A DNA stretch of 24,822 nt from an uncultured Bacteroidales bacterium. Its GTDB lineage: Bacteria; Bacteroidota; Bacteroidia; Bacteroidales; UBA932. The DNA is taken from assembly GCA_934717185.1 (NCBI GenBank), contig CAKUYQ010000037.1, positions 1-24,822 of the forward strand, read 5' to 3'. Below, one piece after another: positions 1 through 7,758 of the stretch. Both the position numbers and the translations under genes were made by a program. The notes beneath the pieces were generated by a model, which saw only the letters and a program-made list of their open reading frames with translations, did not search any database and was not told the DNA's origin. Positions within the stretch are counted from its first letter, which is position 1. Each line of letters starts with the position of its first letter.

Positions 1-35
1 TTGACAAACTTTTCAAAGAACTTGTTTTATTTACT

Positions 36-67
36 GCCAAAGCCGCTTAGACTTGGCTATTTTTTAA
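36..67 (+). terminator. possible rho-independent terminator
   Basis: GCCAA (36-40) can pair with TTGGC (53-57), followed by a run of six T residues. It would terminate a plus-strand transcript entering from the left of the window. The stem is short, so this is only a candidate. Confidence 0.3.
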
Positions 68-102
68 CGAACTATTGCTTATTAAAAGTTAACTATCAAG
101 AC

Positions 103-1191
103 TCATTTATTCATTCTAATAGTATTCTGTATACTCTCAAAAATTTCCACAATCTCCCTTTTATCTAACCCCACCTTTACCGCCACAGCAAATAAATCCT
201 CTTTTGTGGGTTCGATACCATCATTGATTGAAGTCGTTCGGAAGCCATTAATTCCATCGCTGGGCAACAGGTCGTATGCCGGCGCAAAGTGCCAATCGTT
301 GTCACGATAAATAAAGGCAAAATTCTTTGCATGGTCATCTTTATTGTCAATCAGATAATTGAACACCATAAGACGATACACTTTCCAAATTTCCGCTACA
401 TTGTGGGTCAATGCTGCACACACCTTAAAGATATGTAAGTAGTCGATACTTGGTAGCCGATAATCTGCACCTATCAACCCAGCAACACTTACCACATGTA
501 ATTTTCCATTCAGTATACGGTCAAATCGCTCCACGCCGAAATACTTATCCTCGAAAAGTCGTGTTTCCGGCATCTCAATTCCACACTCTTTAGCAAGAAG
601 CGAACAACAGTATTCATCTTCACCAATCTGTTTGGAATCTCTCTTTGCCCGGAACTTCACCAACCATTCTTTCCCATCATAACGAGTAAAGATTTTGGGG
701 CGTGCTCCCCCTGGAGAACCACCTCTATACTGGAACTCCTCAATTCCCTCTCCGTTATAATTGTCGCTATCAAGAATCTGTTCCGCCTCCAATGCCAATT
801 TTTCAAAATCTGCGTATTCTTGCTTTGATACAACACTCTTGTCTGGACGAAATTCCAATGCACCGCGTCCAGTAGAACCGACCAACGCAAGACGGTCAAG
901 TAGTGACAGTGTTCGTGGATTTACCCAGTTCCGCTGCAGGTATCTATCAAGAATTAGCAATCCCCACCCATCAGGCAAACAATCATCAAAAACACCGAAT
1001 CCACCATCAAACGGACGAGGTTTTGCTATAAATACCCCACTGCGCAACGGTAACTCAAACGGAGATATAGAAAAACCAGAATTGAGCCACTCTGCCGAAT
1101 ATTCAAATGCACATAAACTCTCTTTGGTTAAAGCCAATCTGCCAACCAGTCTATTATTATATATTACCTCTATCTGCTTTATGCTATTCAT
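103..1191 (-). CDS. HipA-like serine/threonine kinase toxin
   Basis: This is a HipA-family kinase toxin (HipA N-terminal domain followed by the HipA_C kinase fold). Proteins of this family phosphorylate a cytosolic target, glutamyl-tRNA synthetase in E. coli, and are neutralised by a HipB-type antitoxin. Visible landmarks in the 362-residue product are the N-terminal subdomain with the FSISPFELPL and PDGWG motifs, a glycine-rich loop GGSPGGARPK near residue 160, the catalytic D-D-H-x-K-N motif near residues 285-290 and the metal-binding AYDLLP aspartate near residue 307. I chose the ATG at 1191 because an AGAGGGAA ribosome site precedes it and it overlaps the antitoxin stop by 8 bases; a longer start at 1227 would overlap it by 44 bases. 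All kinase landmarks are intact, so it is probably active. The cellular target here is unknown. Confidence 0.9.
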   Translation of the reverse strand: MNSIKQIEVIYNNRLVGRLALTKESLCAFEYSAEWLNSGFSISPFELPLRSGVFIAKPRPFDGGFGVFDDCLPDGWGLLILDRYLQRNWVNPRTLSLLDRLALVGSTGRGALEFRPDKSVVSKQEYADFEKLALEAEQILDSDNYNGEGIEEFQYRGGSPGGARPKIFTRYDGKEWLVKFRAKRDSKQIGEDEYCCSLLAKECGIEMPETRLFEDKYFGVERFDRILNGKLHVVSVAGLIGADYRLPSIDYLHIFKVCAALTHNVAEIWKVYRLMVFNYLIDNKDDHAKNFAFIYRDNDWHFAPAYDLLPSDGINGFRTTSINDGIEPTKEDLFAVAVKVGLDKREIVEIFESIQNTIRMNK

Positions 1192-1501
1192 TTTTCTTCC
1201 CTCTTTTACGTATAACACTTTGCTCATTCAATACATCATCTAATGACTGATATTGCTTCTGCGCAAAAAGAGCATCAAAATCAGAAAGCGCATTCAAAGC
1301 AAATCCGACTTGAAGCAATCCTCTTAATGAAATCTCTCCCGTCTGCTCAAATCTGCGATAAGTGGCGAACTTGACTCCTGCTCTTGCTGCCAACCCTTCT
1401 TGAGTTAAGTCCAATTCAAGCCTCCGAGTCTTGACTCTTGCTGCAATTTGCAAAGCAATATCACTGGGACTTAAAATATTAAAAGCTACTATATTATTCA
1501 T
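1184..1501 (-). CDS. HipB-like Xre-family antitoxin
   Basis: A 105-residue helix-turn-helix protein of the Xre/HipB family. The HTH spans roughly residues 18-70, with VKTRRLELDLTQEGLAARAG as the first half and the recognition helix in KFATYRRFEQTG. It directly precedes and overlaps the HipA-like toxin gene by 8 bases, the standard antitoxin-first order that permits translational coupling. It is inferred to bind both the toxin and its own promoter. Start at 1501 gives a product of usual length for the family. Confidence 0.87.
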   Translation of the reverse strand: MNNIVAFNILSPSDIALQIAARVKTRRLELDLTQEGLAARAGVKFATYRRFEQTGEISLRGLLQVGFALNALSDFDALFAQKQYQSLDDVLNEQSVIRKRGKKNE

Positions 1502-1754
1502 AGTTTATATATTTGCCAATCAACAAATAAAATATTATTCAATACAAAAATAAAGCTTATTCTTGAATATACCGCCAAATTCAGAATTTATTTGCACCTC
1601 AAAATGAAAATCAACTTTACTTTATCTCCGTATTCATATATACGTTCATTAAAGTAAAGCTAACAAAGGGAAAAAAGAGATGGCTTCGCTAAAGCCGAAC
1701 CGAACCATATCTGCCGACTTTCTCTTTTGGCTGAAAAAGACACAGAAATCCTGC
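1502..1754. other. gene-free junction downstream of the truncated hipA
   Basis: This stretch separates the two HipBA modules. It contains the promoter region of the left antitoxin (not precisely defined), the palindromic element at 1615-1659 and a CTCTTTTGGC motif (1722-1731) in inverse orientation to GCCAAAAG motifs elsewhere. No convincing gene is visible; the open frames here lack homology that I recognise. Confidence 0.5.
1615..1659. repeat. palindromic element copy 1
   Basis: A perfect 10-bp inverted repeat, CTTTACTTTA (1615-1624) and TAAAGTAAAG (1650-1659), encloses 25 bases with a central CATATAT. Inside, CGTAT and ATACG form a second small dyad. Two more elements of the same design occur at 10155 and 22258. 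Confidence 0.65.
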
Positions 1755-2300
1755 TCACAAAACAGATATGATTCGAGCCCTTGTCAATTTTCCGGTCCAC
1801 TTGGGCCTCTCTCCTCCCGAATTGCGGCTGTTGTAGTACAGGAAAGACGCATCGGCATCGCTTTTTTCAGAGAGTACATCAAGAGCCTTGCGCTGGAGTT
1901 CGTCAAAGTCGCTGTCCGTGATGGCGGCGATATGTCCTTTGGACGCTTCTGGCTTATAGCAGAGTGCTCCCATCCCTGAACCGCCAACCAATGACAATCT
2001 CTGAAGAGGAGACAACTCGCCCAACGAACTGCCTTCACGACGGAGCATCCTGTCGAGCAGGTAAAGGCCATAGCCATCCGGCATACTGTCCTCGAATGTG
2101 GCAAACCCACCACCAGAACTGTTTTCCTTTGAGTATATAAGGCCGGTCTGGAGAGGCAATTCCCATGGGGATATCGAAAAGCCGGTTGCTATCCACTCCT
2201 TATCGTACTCGAACACACACCGGTCCCTTTCAGGCGTCATCTGCAAAGTGCCGACAGTGCGCTCGTCCAATGAAACTGTGATTTTCAGAATATCCTTCAT
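1755..2300 (-). pseudogene. truncated HipA-like toxin (N-terminal part only)
   Basis: The first 166 or so residues align with the intact HipA at 103-1191: FSISPWELPL, FEDSMPDGYG and SLVGGSGMGAL are all recognisable. Similarity stops right after the glycine-rich loop (SGGERPK), and 14 unrelated residues follow before the stop. The whole C-terminal kinase lobe, with the D-x-H-x-K-N catalytic loop and the metal-binding aspartate, is missing, so kinase activity is not expected. It starts inside the stop of its antitoxin gene (ATGA, 4-base overlap). The break near 1803 suggests a deletion or replacement by the junction DNA that carries palindrome copy 1. An alternative is a retained stand-alone N-terminal domain, loosely comparable to HipS of HipBST systems. 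Confidence 0.8.
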
Positions 2301-2608
2301 CGTCCTTTCTGTCTTCCTTGGTTCTTGTTTATGGTTTCAAGCTCCTCACTTGTGGTGAACTTGCTTTTACTCATGATTGCACTCATTTCGTCAAACCAGC
2401 CGAACTCGACAACCAATTTAAGGAATGCCTCAAGAGAAATCTTCCCTTTGGTCTCAAAACGTTCGAGCGTAGGCTCTGGGATACCCGTCATTTCAGAGAG
2501 GCTACGCCTGCTCAGTCCCCTGTCTAACCTGCGCTTCCGGCAGTTCTCTGCCAGTATCGCCGCCAGACGCCCGGGATTCTTGTCGAATATATCAAAACTG
2601 TATTCCAT
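2297..2608 (-). CDS. HipB-like Xre-family antitoxin of the broken module
   Basis: A 103-residue Xre/HipB-type DNA-binding protein. The HTH lies at about residues 18-65, with a RRLDRGLSRRSLSEMTGIPE core and the recognition helix in EPTLERFETKG. It overlaps the truncated hipA by 4 bases, so the two are coupled. The gene appears complete although its partner toxin is not, a situation expected when a toxin is lost first. Its basic tail (GRQKGR) is unremarkable. A palindrome ten bases upstream of its start (2618-2630) is a plausible autoregulatory operator. Confidence 0.83.
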   Translation of the reverse strand: MEYSFDIFDKNPGRLAAILAENCRKRRLDRGLSRRSLSEMTGIPEPTLERFETKGKISLEAFLKLVVEFGWFDEMSAIMSKSKFTTSEELETINKNQGRQKGR

Positions 2609-2617
2609 AATATATTA

Positions 2618-2630
2618 TGCAGTATCTGCA
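2618..2630. promoter_or_regulatory. candidate operator of the HipB-like gene
   Basis: TGCAGTATCTGCA is a perfect 5-bp dyad around TAT, extended on both sides by A/T-rich imperfect pairing (TTAT / ATAA). It lies ten bases upstream of the antitoxin start at 2608. HipB-type antitoxins usually repress their own promoter through such sites; the assignment here is inference. Confidence 0.4.
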
Positions 2631-2730
2631 ATAAACTCAACTATCACATAGAATGATATGCCAAATGTAATAATTTTCCCGCCCATAGACAAATAATCCA
2701 GCATAATTCTTTTCACTGAACTATGAAAGT

Positions 2731-2750
2731 TGCCTCTGCCAAAAGAAAAA
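2731..2750 (+). repeat. direct repeat, left flank of ATPase/RloB cassette
   Basis: TGCCTCTGCCAAAAGAAAAA at 2731-2750 closely matches TGCCTGCCAAAAGAAAAA at 4827-4844 (identical apart from two bases, CT or TC, in one copy). The two copies bracket the two-gene cassette. Confidence 0.5.
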
Positions 2751-2922
2751 CAGTTGAATCGAGGATTATGTGTAAACCGGTTCAGAGATGCTGTAAAGTA
2801 TATCAGTTAAACAACCTCTAAAGTGTCAACCATTCTCAGGGAAGGTCAAAGTGAATTTCGTTAGAAGGAGTAATCATGGCCAACAATTCAACTTTTCTCA
2901 CCGTTTTATCTAAGAAAAGCTG

Positions 2923-2930
2923 TATATTTG
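2923..2930 (+). promoter_or_regulatory. Bacteroidetes-type -7 box for the ATPase gene
   Basis: TATATTTG fits the Bacteroidetes -7 consensus TAnnTTTG and lies 31 bases upstream of the ATG at 2962. A T-rich stretch (TTTTATC, 2904-2910) sits at about the right place for a weak -33 element. Confidence 0.5.
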
Positions 2931-2961
2931 CAGAAATATTACATAAATCAAAGTTTGCTAT

Positions 2962-4176
2962 ATGTTTCTTGAATTTTGTGTCAGCAACTACCTGTCCATA
3001 AAAGATGAATTGAAATTATCTTTTGTGGCTTCAACACTCAGAGAAAATCTCACTGAACCCAACGATACTATTCCTCTGTCAGATACTGGGATATCCCTTT
3101 TACGAAGTGCTGTGATATACGGAGCCAATGCTTCTGGAAAATCCAATTTACTAAAAGCCATTAGCTTCTACAAACGTTTTATCGCGGACTCCTTCAAGGA
3201 CAGTCAAGCCGGAGAACACATTGGAGTGGAAAATTTCCGTCTGAATTCCACCACAGCCGGAGAGCCTACGACTATGGAGGCTACATTTACAAATGGAGAC
3301 ACGATCTACCGTTATGGCTTTGAAGTAACGGATACGGCTGTTTGCACAGAGTGGTTATATCAACGGGGCAATAGGAAAAGAGCCAAAGAAGTTGAGATAT
3401 TCTACCGTGAAAACAAAAGTACGGCAGTCCACCCCAAAAGCTCTTTACTGCAAGAATTGGTAAATAAAAAGATGGTGAGGGACAATGCTCTGTTATTGTC
3501 AACTGCTGCCCAGTTCAATGACCCTAAAGCCGTTGCCATCCTGCAATGGCTGAACGATATGCAGGTACTCTTTTGTAGCGAAGATGAAAAACTATGGCAG
3601 CAAGCCATCAAACATCTGGATGATGAAGTCCTCCGTAATCGCATTACAGCTTTTGCAAAATACGCAGATTTGGGCATTGAAAGTATTACCAAAATTGACA
3701 ATCGTATCGTAAGCAACCACCGTCAATATGATGATAACGGAAAAGAAATCAATAACGTGGCTTTTTCCTTCAACGGCAATGAGTCCGAAGGTACCATAAA
3801 ATATTTTTCTTTGGCATATCCCATCATTGACGCGTTGGATAACGGAAAACGCATCGTGATTGACGAGTTAGATTCCAAACTACACCCGCTGTTAATCAGA
3901 AAGATTGTCACCTTATTCAATTCTTCCGAAACAAATCCAAAAGGAGCGCAGCTGCTTTTCACAACACACGATACCTTTTTGCTCAGTGCGGATTTGTTTC
4001 GCCGAGACCAAATCTGGTTCACGCAAAAAGATAATTTTGGAGCGACTGAAGCTTATTCATTGGCAGAATACAAAGTCCGTAGAACTTCGCCTTTTGAGAA
4101 AGATTACCTGCAAGGCAGGTATGGTGCTACTCCTATAATTGGAGATATGGAGAATATCTTTAAAAATCAGAAGTAA
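2962..4176 (+). CDS. AAA/ABC-type ATPase, RloA / AbiLi-like
   Basis: A 404-residue SMC/ABC-like ATPase of the AAA_15/AAA_21 group often annotated RloA or abortive-infection ATPase. Seen directly: an N-terminal FLEFCVSNYLSIKDEL strand-helix typical of OLD/RloA ATPases, Walker A GANASGKS at 54-61, Walker B RIVIDELD with D301/E302, and a switch histidine in FTTHDTFLL (H336). The long central region is the usual insertion. It is followed after two bases by an RloB/TOPRIM gene, and the pair matches the AbiL-type (AbiLi-AbiLii) or RloAB defence organisation. The likely role is a phage-sensing ATPase that gates the RloB effector. Biochemical function here is inferred from family and pairing. Confidence 0.88.
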   Translation: MFLEFCVSNYLSIKDELKLSFVASTLRENLTEPNDTIPLSDTGISLLRSAVIYGANASGKSNLLKAISFYKRFIADSFKDSQAGEHIGVENFRLNSTTAGEPTTMEATFTNGDTIYRYGFEVTDTAVCTEWLYQRGNRKRAKEVEIFYRENKSTAVHPKSSLLQELVNKKMVRDNALLLSTAAQFNDPKAVAILQWLNDMQVLFCSEDEKLWQQAIKHLDDEVLRNRITAFAKYADLGIESITKIDNRIVSNHRQYDDNGKEINNVAFSFNGNESEGTIKYFSLAYPIIDALDNGKRIVIDELDSKLHPLLIRKIVTLFNSSETNPKGAQLLFTTHDTFLLSADLFRRDQIWFTQKDNFGATEAYSLAEYKVRRTSPFEKDYLQGRYGATPIIGDMENIFKNQK

Positions 4177-4178
4177 TT

Positions 4179-4805
4179 ATGGGACAGCGAAATAAAAAAG
4201 ACCATCGTAAAAGTGACCTTACCCGTCGCCAAGGAATAAGAAATGTCAAGCAATCGTTCCTGATTGTTTGCGAAGGAGTGCGTACCGAACCGGACTATTT
4301 CAAGGCATTCCGTGTGACCACGGCAACAGTCAAAGCCGTAGGACAGGCTATGAATACAATCAGTCTGGTAAACAAGGCCATCAGCATAAAGGAGACTGAC
4401 CAAAAGAAAAAGCGTCTGTACGACCAATGTTGGGTAGTGTTTGACAAAGATGATTTTCCTGCCAAGGATTTTAACCAAGCCATCATACTTGCCCATAAGA
4501 ACGGATTCAAAGTCGCATATAGTAATCAGGCATTCGAGTATTGGTTTCTTCTGCACTTCAATCTTTATAAAGGTACGCTACACAGAAACAATTATGCCGG
4601 AATGCTTACCAAACTGACAGGAATACCATATTCTAAAAACGAAGGATTTGGTGCCATAATGTACAACAGACTTGTTGGGATGCAAACTCAGGCCATTAGA
4701 AACGCTGAAAGCGTATTGGCGGAAATGTCACAAGGCAATCCGGCTTTAGAGGAATCTTCCACAACGGTTCACCTGTTGGTTTCTGAATTGAATAAGTACA
4801 TATAA
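4179..4805 (+). CDS. RloB-like TOPRIM-fold effector
   Basis: A 208-residue RloB family protein. The diagnostic N-terminal motif FLIVCEGVRTEPDYFKAF (about residues 27-44) carries the conserved glutamates. The acidic motif VVFDKDDF and the SNQAFEYWFLLHF motif follow; together these form the TOPRIM-like metal site of the family. The N-terminus is very basic (RNKKDHRKSDLTRRQGIR), consistent with nucleic-acid contact. The gene begins two bases after the ATPase stop, so the two are surely co-translated. RloB-type proteins are predicted nucleases that act as effectors of abortive infection. The catalytic substrate is unknown. Confidence 0.88.
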   Translation: MGQRNKKDHRKSDLTRRQGIRNVKQSFLIVCEGVRTEPDYFKAFRVTTATVKAVGQAMNTISLVNKAISIKETDQKKKRLYDQCWVVFDKDDFPAKDFNQAIILAHKNGFKVAYSNQAFEYWFLLHFNLYKGTLHRNNYAGMLTKLTGIPYSKNEGFGAIMYNRLVGMQTQAIRNAESVLAEMSQGNPALEESSTTVHLLVSELNKYI

Positions 4806-4817
4806 ACAAAAAGCAGC

Positions 4818-4861
4818 AGCCTCTTTTGCCTGCCAAAAGAAAAAGGCACAACAGGCTTTTG
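4818..4861 (+). terminator. candidate terminator after the RloB gene
   Basis: Nested complementary arms AGCCT...AGGCT (outer) and GCCT...AGGC (inner) close a loop containing CCAAAAGAAAA, and are followed by TTTTG. An alternative pairing, TCTTTTG (4822-4828) with CAAAAGA (4834-4840), is also possible. The sequence lies 13 bases past the stop codon. Confidence 0.4.
4827..4844 (+). repeat. direct repeat, right flank of ATPase/RloB cassette
   Basis: TGCCTGCCAAAAGAAAAA repeats the sequence found at 2731-2750 on the other side of the ATPase/RloB pair. Confidence 0.5.
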
Positions 4862-5012
4862 TGAACGACTCACTCGATAAGAGTTTTAGTTTAGAACTTG
4901 ATTAGATATACAAAAACCAAACTAAACTTGCTGTTATCATGGATTTGGTCGTTCCATAAACTATATCAAACCTGACCTCTGACACAAGGGACAAGGAGAG
5001 ACAAAGCAAAAT

Positions 5013-5045
5013 AAATGCGAGGGACAAACTATGTCCCTCGCATTT
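5013..5045. repeat. perfect 14-bp hairpin
   Basis: AAATGCGAGGGACA (5013-5026) and TGTCCCTCGCATTT (5032-5045) are perfect complements around a 5-base loop. The minus strand continues into ATTTATTTT, so it could terminate leftward transcription; the arms also carry the GGGACA motif that recurs around it, pointing to a protein-binding site. Confidence 0.65.
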
Positions 5046-5264
5046 CAGCACGGATTTTCGGAAGTGGTTTTATTGTTTTTCTCTCTTTTGGCACGCAATA
5101 TTTTGTCCCCAATTTGTCCCTCCAACAATTCGCCCACAACAAAATATAGCTGTATATCAACGAATTATCTCATAAAATATCATTCTGCGTGGGGAAATAA
5201 ACATTCTGCATCGGAAAGTGATATATCGCAATTAACCGCAACGAATTAGAACCAATCATAATGA

Positions 5265-5290
5265 AGTCGCTGAAATTCAGCGGCTTTTTT
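5265..5290 (+). terminator. rho-independent terminator upstream of the element
   Basis: AGTCGCTG and CAGCGGCT pair (one G-T) around AAATT, followed directly by six T residues. It is a textbook terminator, but the nearest plus-strand gene upstream ends 460 bases away, so it may have belonged to a gene that has been lost, or may insulate the element. Confidence 0.65.
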
Positions 5291-5493
5291 ATTTACCCAA
5301 AATCCAGTTCATAGCGATTGGACACCGTTTTTCACCATATTTTTCTACCGTATTTCTACCGCGAAACAAATTGGGGTTTGTCCCCGATGTCACACTGAGG
5401 TAGTCGACAACATGTGTTGACAATGGTTTACATAGGTAGACAAAAAGCGAAATTAAAACTATATGGTTTCACTAAAAATATGGAGGAAAAAAC

Positions 5494-6365
5494 ATGGAAG
5501 TAAAAAGAATTTGTCAGTGGTGTGGTAAACCATTCATTGCGAAGAAAACAACCACAAATTATTGTAGCCACCAATGTGCCAGTCAAGGCTACAAACACCG
5601 CATGAGAGAACGAAGACTCGAACTTCGTGAATTGCAGGAATTGATAGAAGTAAAAAGCAAACTTGACCATCAAAACTATTTTACTTTTGCACAAGCAGCA
5701 CAGTTAATGGGCGTTTCTCGTCAATACATTTACAAACTCGTCAAAGAGGATAAGTTGAGAGCTTCAAGAATCAGTGCAAGGATGTCTATCATTCGTAGGG
5801 CAGATATTGAGCTAATGCTTAAAACTCGTCCATATGAACGAAGAAGGGTCAAAGACGACCTTGATATTACAGAGTACACACAGCCGAACAAATTTCCGAA
5901 AAGTACAAAGTATCTCAAAAATGGATTTGGGCATACACAAGGGAAAACAATATCCCCAAAATCCGTATCCGTCAGTTCAACTATTATAGCAAAAAGCACA
6001 TTGATGCTGCTTTTGCCAAATACAAGATGGATAACGACTTGACCGAATGGTACACACCTGAGGAGATTGAAGAAAAGTATGGAATGACACGTGTAGCCAT
6101 CCGTTCCCATGTCTATAGGAACATACCTTCAAAAAAAAAGCATGGGCAGATATTCTATTCCAAACTACACTTTGACTTGTCGAAGAAAACCACAGAAGAC
6201 GATTCATCGGAATACTATACCGTTCAGGAAGCCATGAAGAAATACAATCTCACTCGTGATTCAGTCTATGGCATTCTGCAATTCCACGAAATCAAACGTG
6301 AGAAGAAAGGGCGTTTCGTCAGATTTCTGAAGGTGGATTTCGACCGAATAATGGGTGCAAAATAA
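5494..6365 (+). pseudogene. frameshifted zinc-ribbon/HTH protein of the integrase module
   Basis: Two open frames (5494-6042 and 6027-6365) together form one gene of about 290 codons. The N-terminus has a small zinc-ribbon-like C-x2-C...C-x3-C pattern (CQWCGKPF, YCSHQC), followed by an excisionase-type HTH (FTFAQAAQLMGVSRQYIYKL, about residues 61-80). The second part carries two more HTH-like units (WYTPEEIEEKYGMTRVAIRS and YYTVQEAMKKYNLTRDSVYG). Reading the DNA in the second frame from about 5878 onward gives an uninterrupted continuation (YTAEQISEKYKVSQKWIW), a further repeat of the same type, so a single missing T after 5877 (GAGTAC-ACACAG instead of GAGTAC-TACACAG) explains the break. A GGAGG site precedes the start. 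Genes of this type sit just upstream of Bacteroidales integrases and probably regulate excision. Confidence 0.82.
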
Positions 6366-6471
6366 TGAATCGATGCAGAACTGGACAATGATTCCAAAAT
6401 GAACAGTGTCTGCATCAAGCCATTATGCACTTTTGCAACAGATTTCAATAATAACTAAAATCAAACGTATT

Positions 6472-7545
6472 ATGTCAGAATGTAAAACAGTAACATTGAG
6501 AACACGTCCTTTGAAACATGGGATGCTTTCTTTCTATCTGGATTATTATCCGGGCTATCGTGACGCGGAAACGATGAAAACCATCCGTCACGAGGGATTG
6601 AACATCTATATTTATGCCAATCCCAAGAACCAGCGTGAGCGAGATTTCAATGCCACCATGTCGGAAAAGGCGGAAGCCATCCGATGCCGTCGCTTTGAAT
6701 CCATCGTAAACGAACGATATGATTTCTTCGACAAACGCAAATACAAAGCTGATTTCTTGGAGTATTACAAGAAGCAGTTGCGCAAGCACGACCAAAAATG
6801 GGAGTTTGTATATCTGCACTTCTGCAACTTCGTGCATGGCAAATGCACCTTCGAGGATATTGATGTGGACTTATGCAACAAGTTCCGTGAATACCTACTT
6901 CATGCCAAACAGCTCAGACGAGACAAACCTGTCAGTCGCAACTCGGCTTCTGGATATTGGTCTACATTTAGAGGATTCTTGAAAATCCTATACCGCAACC
7001 GGATGATAAAGACCAATGTCAATGACTTTTTGGAAAAGATAGAAACAATAGATATTCCTAAAGAGGCTTTGAGCGCAGAAGAACTTTACCGTCTTGCTGA
7101 AACGCCATGCAAGAAGCCTGTTCTAAAGACAGCTTCGCTCTTTTCCATACTAACCAGTCTGCGAATCAGCGATATTCTCACCCTCACTTGGGAAGAAATC
7201 GTTGATTTCCCTGCCGGAGGCAAGTGCGTTCACACCATTACGGAAAAGACTAAAACAGAAGATATTATCCCTATCAGCGAAGAAACATTGGAGTTAATAG
7301 GCTACTCTCCGGAGAAAAAGGGCTTGGTGTTCCAAGGCTTGAAAAAATGTTGGACACAAGTTCCTCTGAAAGAATGGCTTCAGTCTGCCGGAATTACCAA
7401 ACACATAACCTTTCACTCATTCCGCAGGACATACGCAACTCTTCAAGCAGCAGCCGGTACAGATCCTCGTACCATTCAAAGTAATATGGCACACAAGAAC
7501 ATTACTACAACGCAGCGTTACATGAAAGTCGTAGATGCCAACTAA
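6472..7545 (+). CDS. tyrosine-type integrase of the mobile element (C-terminus clipped)
   Basis: A phage-integrase-family recombinase with an N-terminal Arm-like domain, SAM-like core-binding domain (about residues 90-190) and catalytic domain. From the ATG at 6472 it has 357 residues, with the catalytic set visible: R231 (TSLRISDIL), a lysine in TEKTKTED, H315-x-x-R318 (HSFRRTYAT), H341 (MAHKN) and nucleophile Y350 (RYMKVV). The alternative start at 6406 adds 22 residues that do not resemble the family. The frame stays open past the TAA at 7543 for 13 more codons (VEASKKISLIRKG) to a second TAA at 7585, which matches the usual C-terminal tail of such integrases. An AAA-to-TAA change is therefore likely. 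The loss removes only the tail after the tyrosine, so activity may be reduced rather than lost. Confidence 0.88.
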   Translation: MSECKTVTLRTRPLKHGMLSFYLDYYPGYRDAETMKTIRHEGLNIYIYANPKNQRERDFNATMSEKAEAIRCRRFESIVNERYDFFDKRKYKADFLEYYKKQLRKHDQKWEFVYLHFCNFVHGKCTFEDIDVDLCNKFREYLLHAKQLRRDKPVSRNSASGYWSTFRGFLKILYRNRMIKTNVNDFLEKIETIDIPKEALSAEELYRLAETPCKKPVLKTASLFSILTSLRISDILTLTWEEIVDFPAGGKCVHTITEKTKTEDIIPISEETLELIGYSPEKKGLVFQGLKKCWTQVPLKEWLQSAGITKHITFHSFRRTYATLQAAAGTDPRTIQSNMAHKNITTTQRYMKVVDAN

Positions 7546-7580
7546 GTGGAAGCGAGCAAGAAAATTTCATTGATCCGAAA

Positions 7581-7602
7581 AGGCTAAAGCAGCCTGATTT
7601 TA
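7581..7602 (+). terminator. possible terminator after the integrase gene
   Basis: AGGCT (7581-7585) and AGCCT (7591-7595) form a short stem with a five-base loop, followed by GATTTTATT. It begins at the second, presumed original, stop codon of the integrase. Confidence 0.35.
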
Positions 7603-7611
7603 TTACACCGA

Positions 7612-7659
7612 ATAGGCTTAGAGTATGATTATTGAGTATAATCTATACTTTAAGCCTAT
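7612..7659. repeat. long imperfect inverted repeat downstream of integrase
   Basis: A 21-base arm starting ATAGGCTTAGAGTAT (7612-7632) is nearly complementary to a 22-base arm ending ACTTTAAGCCTAT (7638-7659), with a five-base loop and one bulge. TTTTCTT follows on the plus strand. It could be a strong terminator or a structural site of the element. Confidence 0.6.
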
Positions 7660-7758
7660 ATTTTCTTAAAAATATACCGCTTAACTGCATTCTTTTACAA
7701 CTATTTGAAATAGCGCGTCTAACTTTGTGCCATCAATCATTTCAAATAATAATAGTCT

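Larger units (their letters stand above)
2609..2961. other. divergent intergenic region
   Basis: It lies between the minus-strand HipB-like gene and the plus-strand ATPase gene. It holds the candidate operator at 2618, one GCCAAAAGAAAAA motif (2738-2750) that is part of a direct repeat flanking the ATPase cassette, and a promoter -7 box at 2923. No gene is supported. Confidence 0.55.
4806..5493. other. intergenic region at the left end of the integrative element
   Basis: No gene is supported in these 688 bases. They hold a candidate terminator for the RloB gene (4818-4861), a 7-bp dyad AGTTTAG/CTAAACT (4888-4894, 4922-4928), a perfect 14-bp hairpin (5013-5045), six TGTCCC/GGGACA hexamers (4988-5384), an 11-bp inverted repeat CCCCAATTTGT/ACAAATTGGGG (5107-5117, 5366-5376) and a strong terminator-like hairpin at 5265. 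This looks like an attachment/regulatory region of the integrase element. Confidence 0.5.

Noticed and set aside
761..1243. 160-codon plus-strand frame opposite the intact hipA
   Set aside because: It overlaps a clear HipA kinase in antisense and has no family signature.
2876..3001. Short frame with an AAGGAG site just before the ATPase gene
   Set aside because: It overlaps the probable promoter and the start of the ATPase gene and has no recognisable sequence; probably chance.
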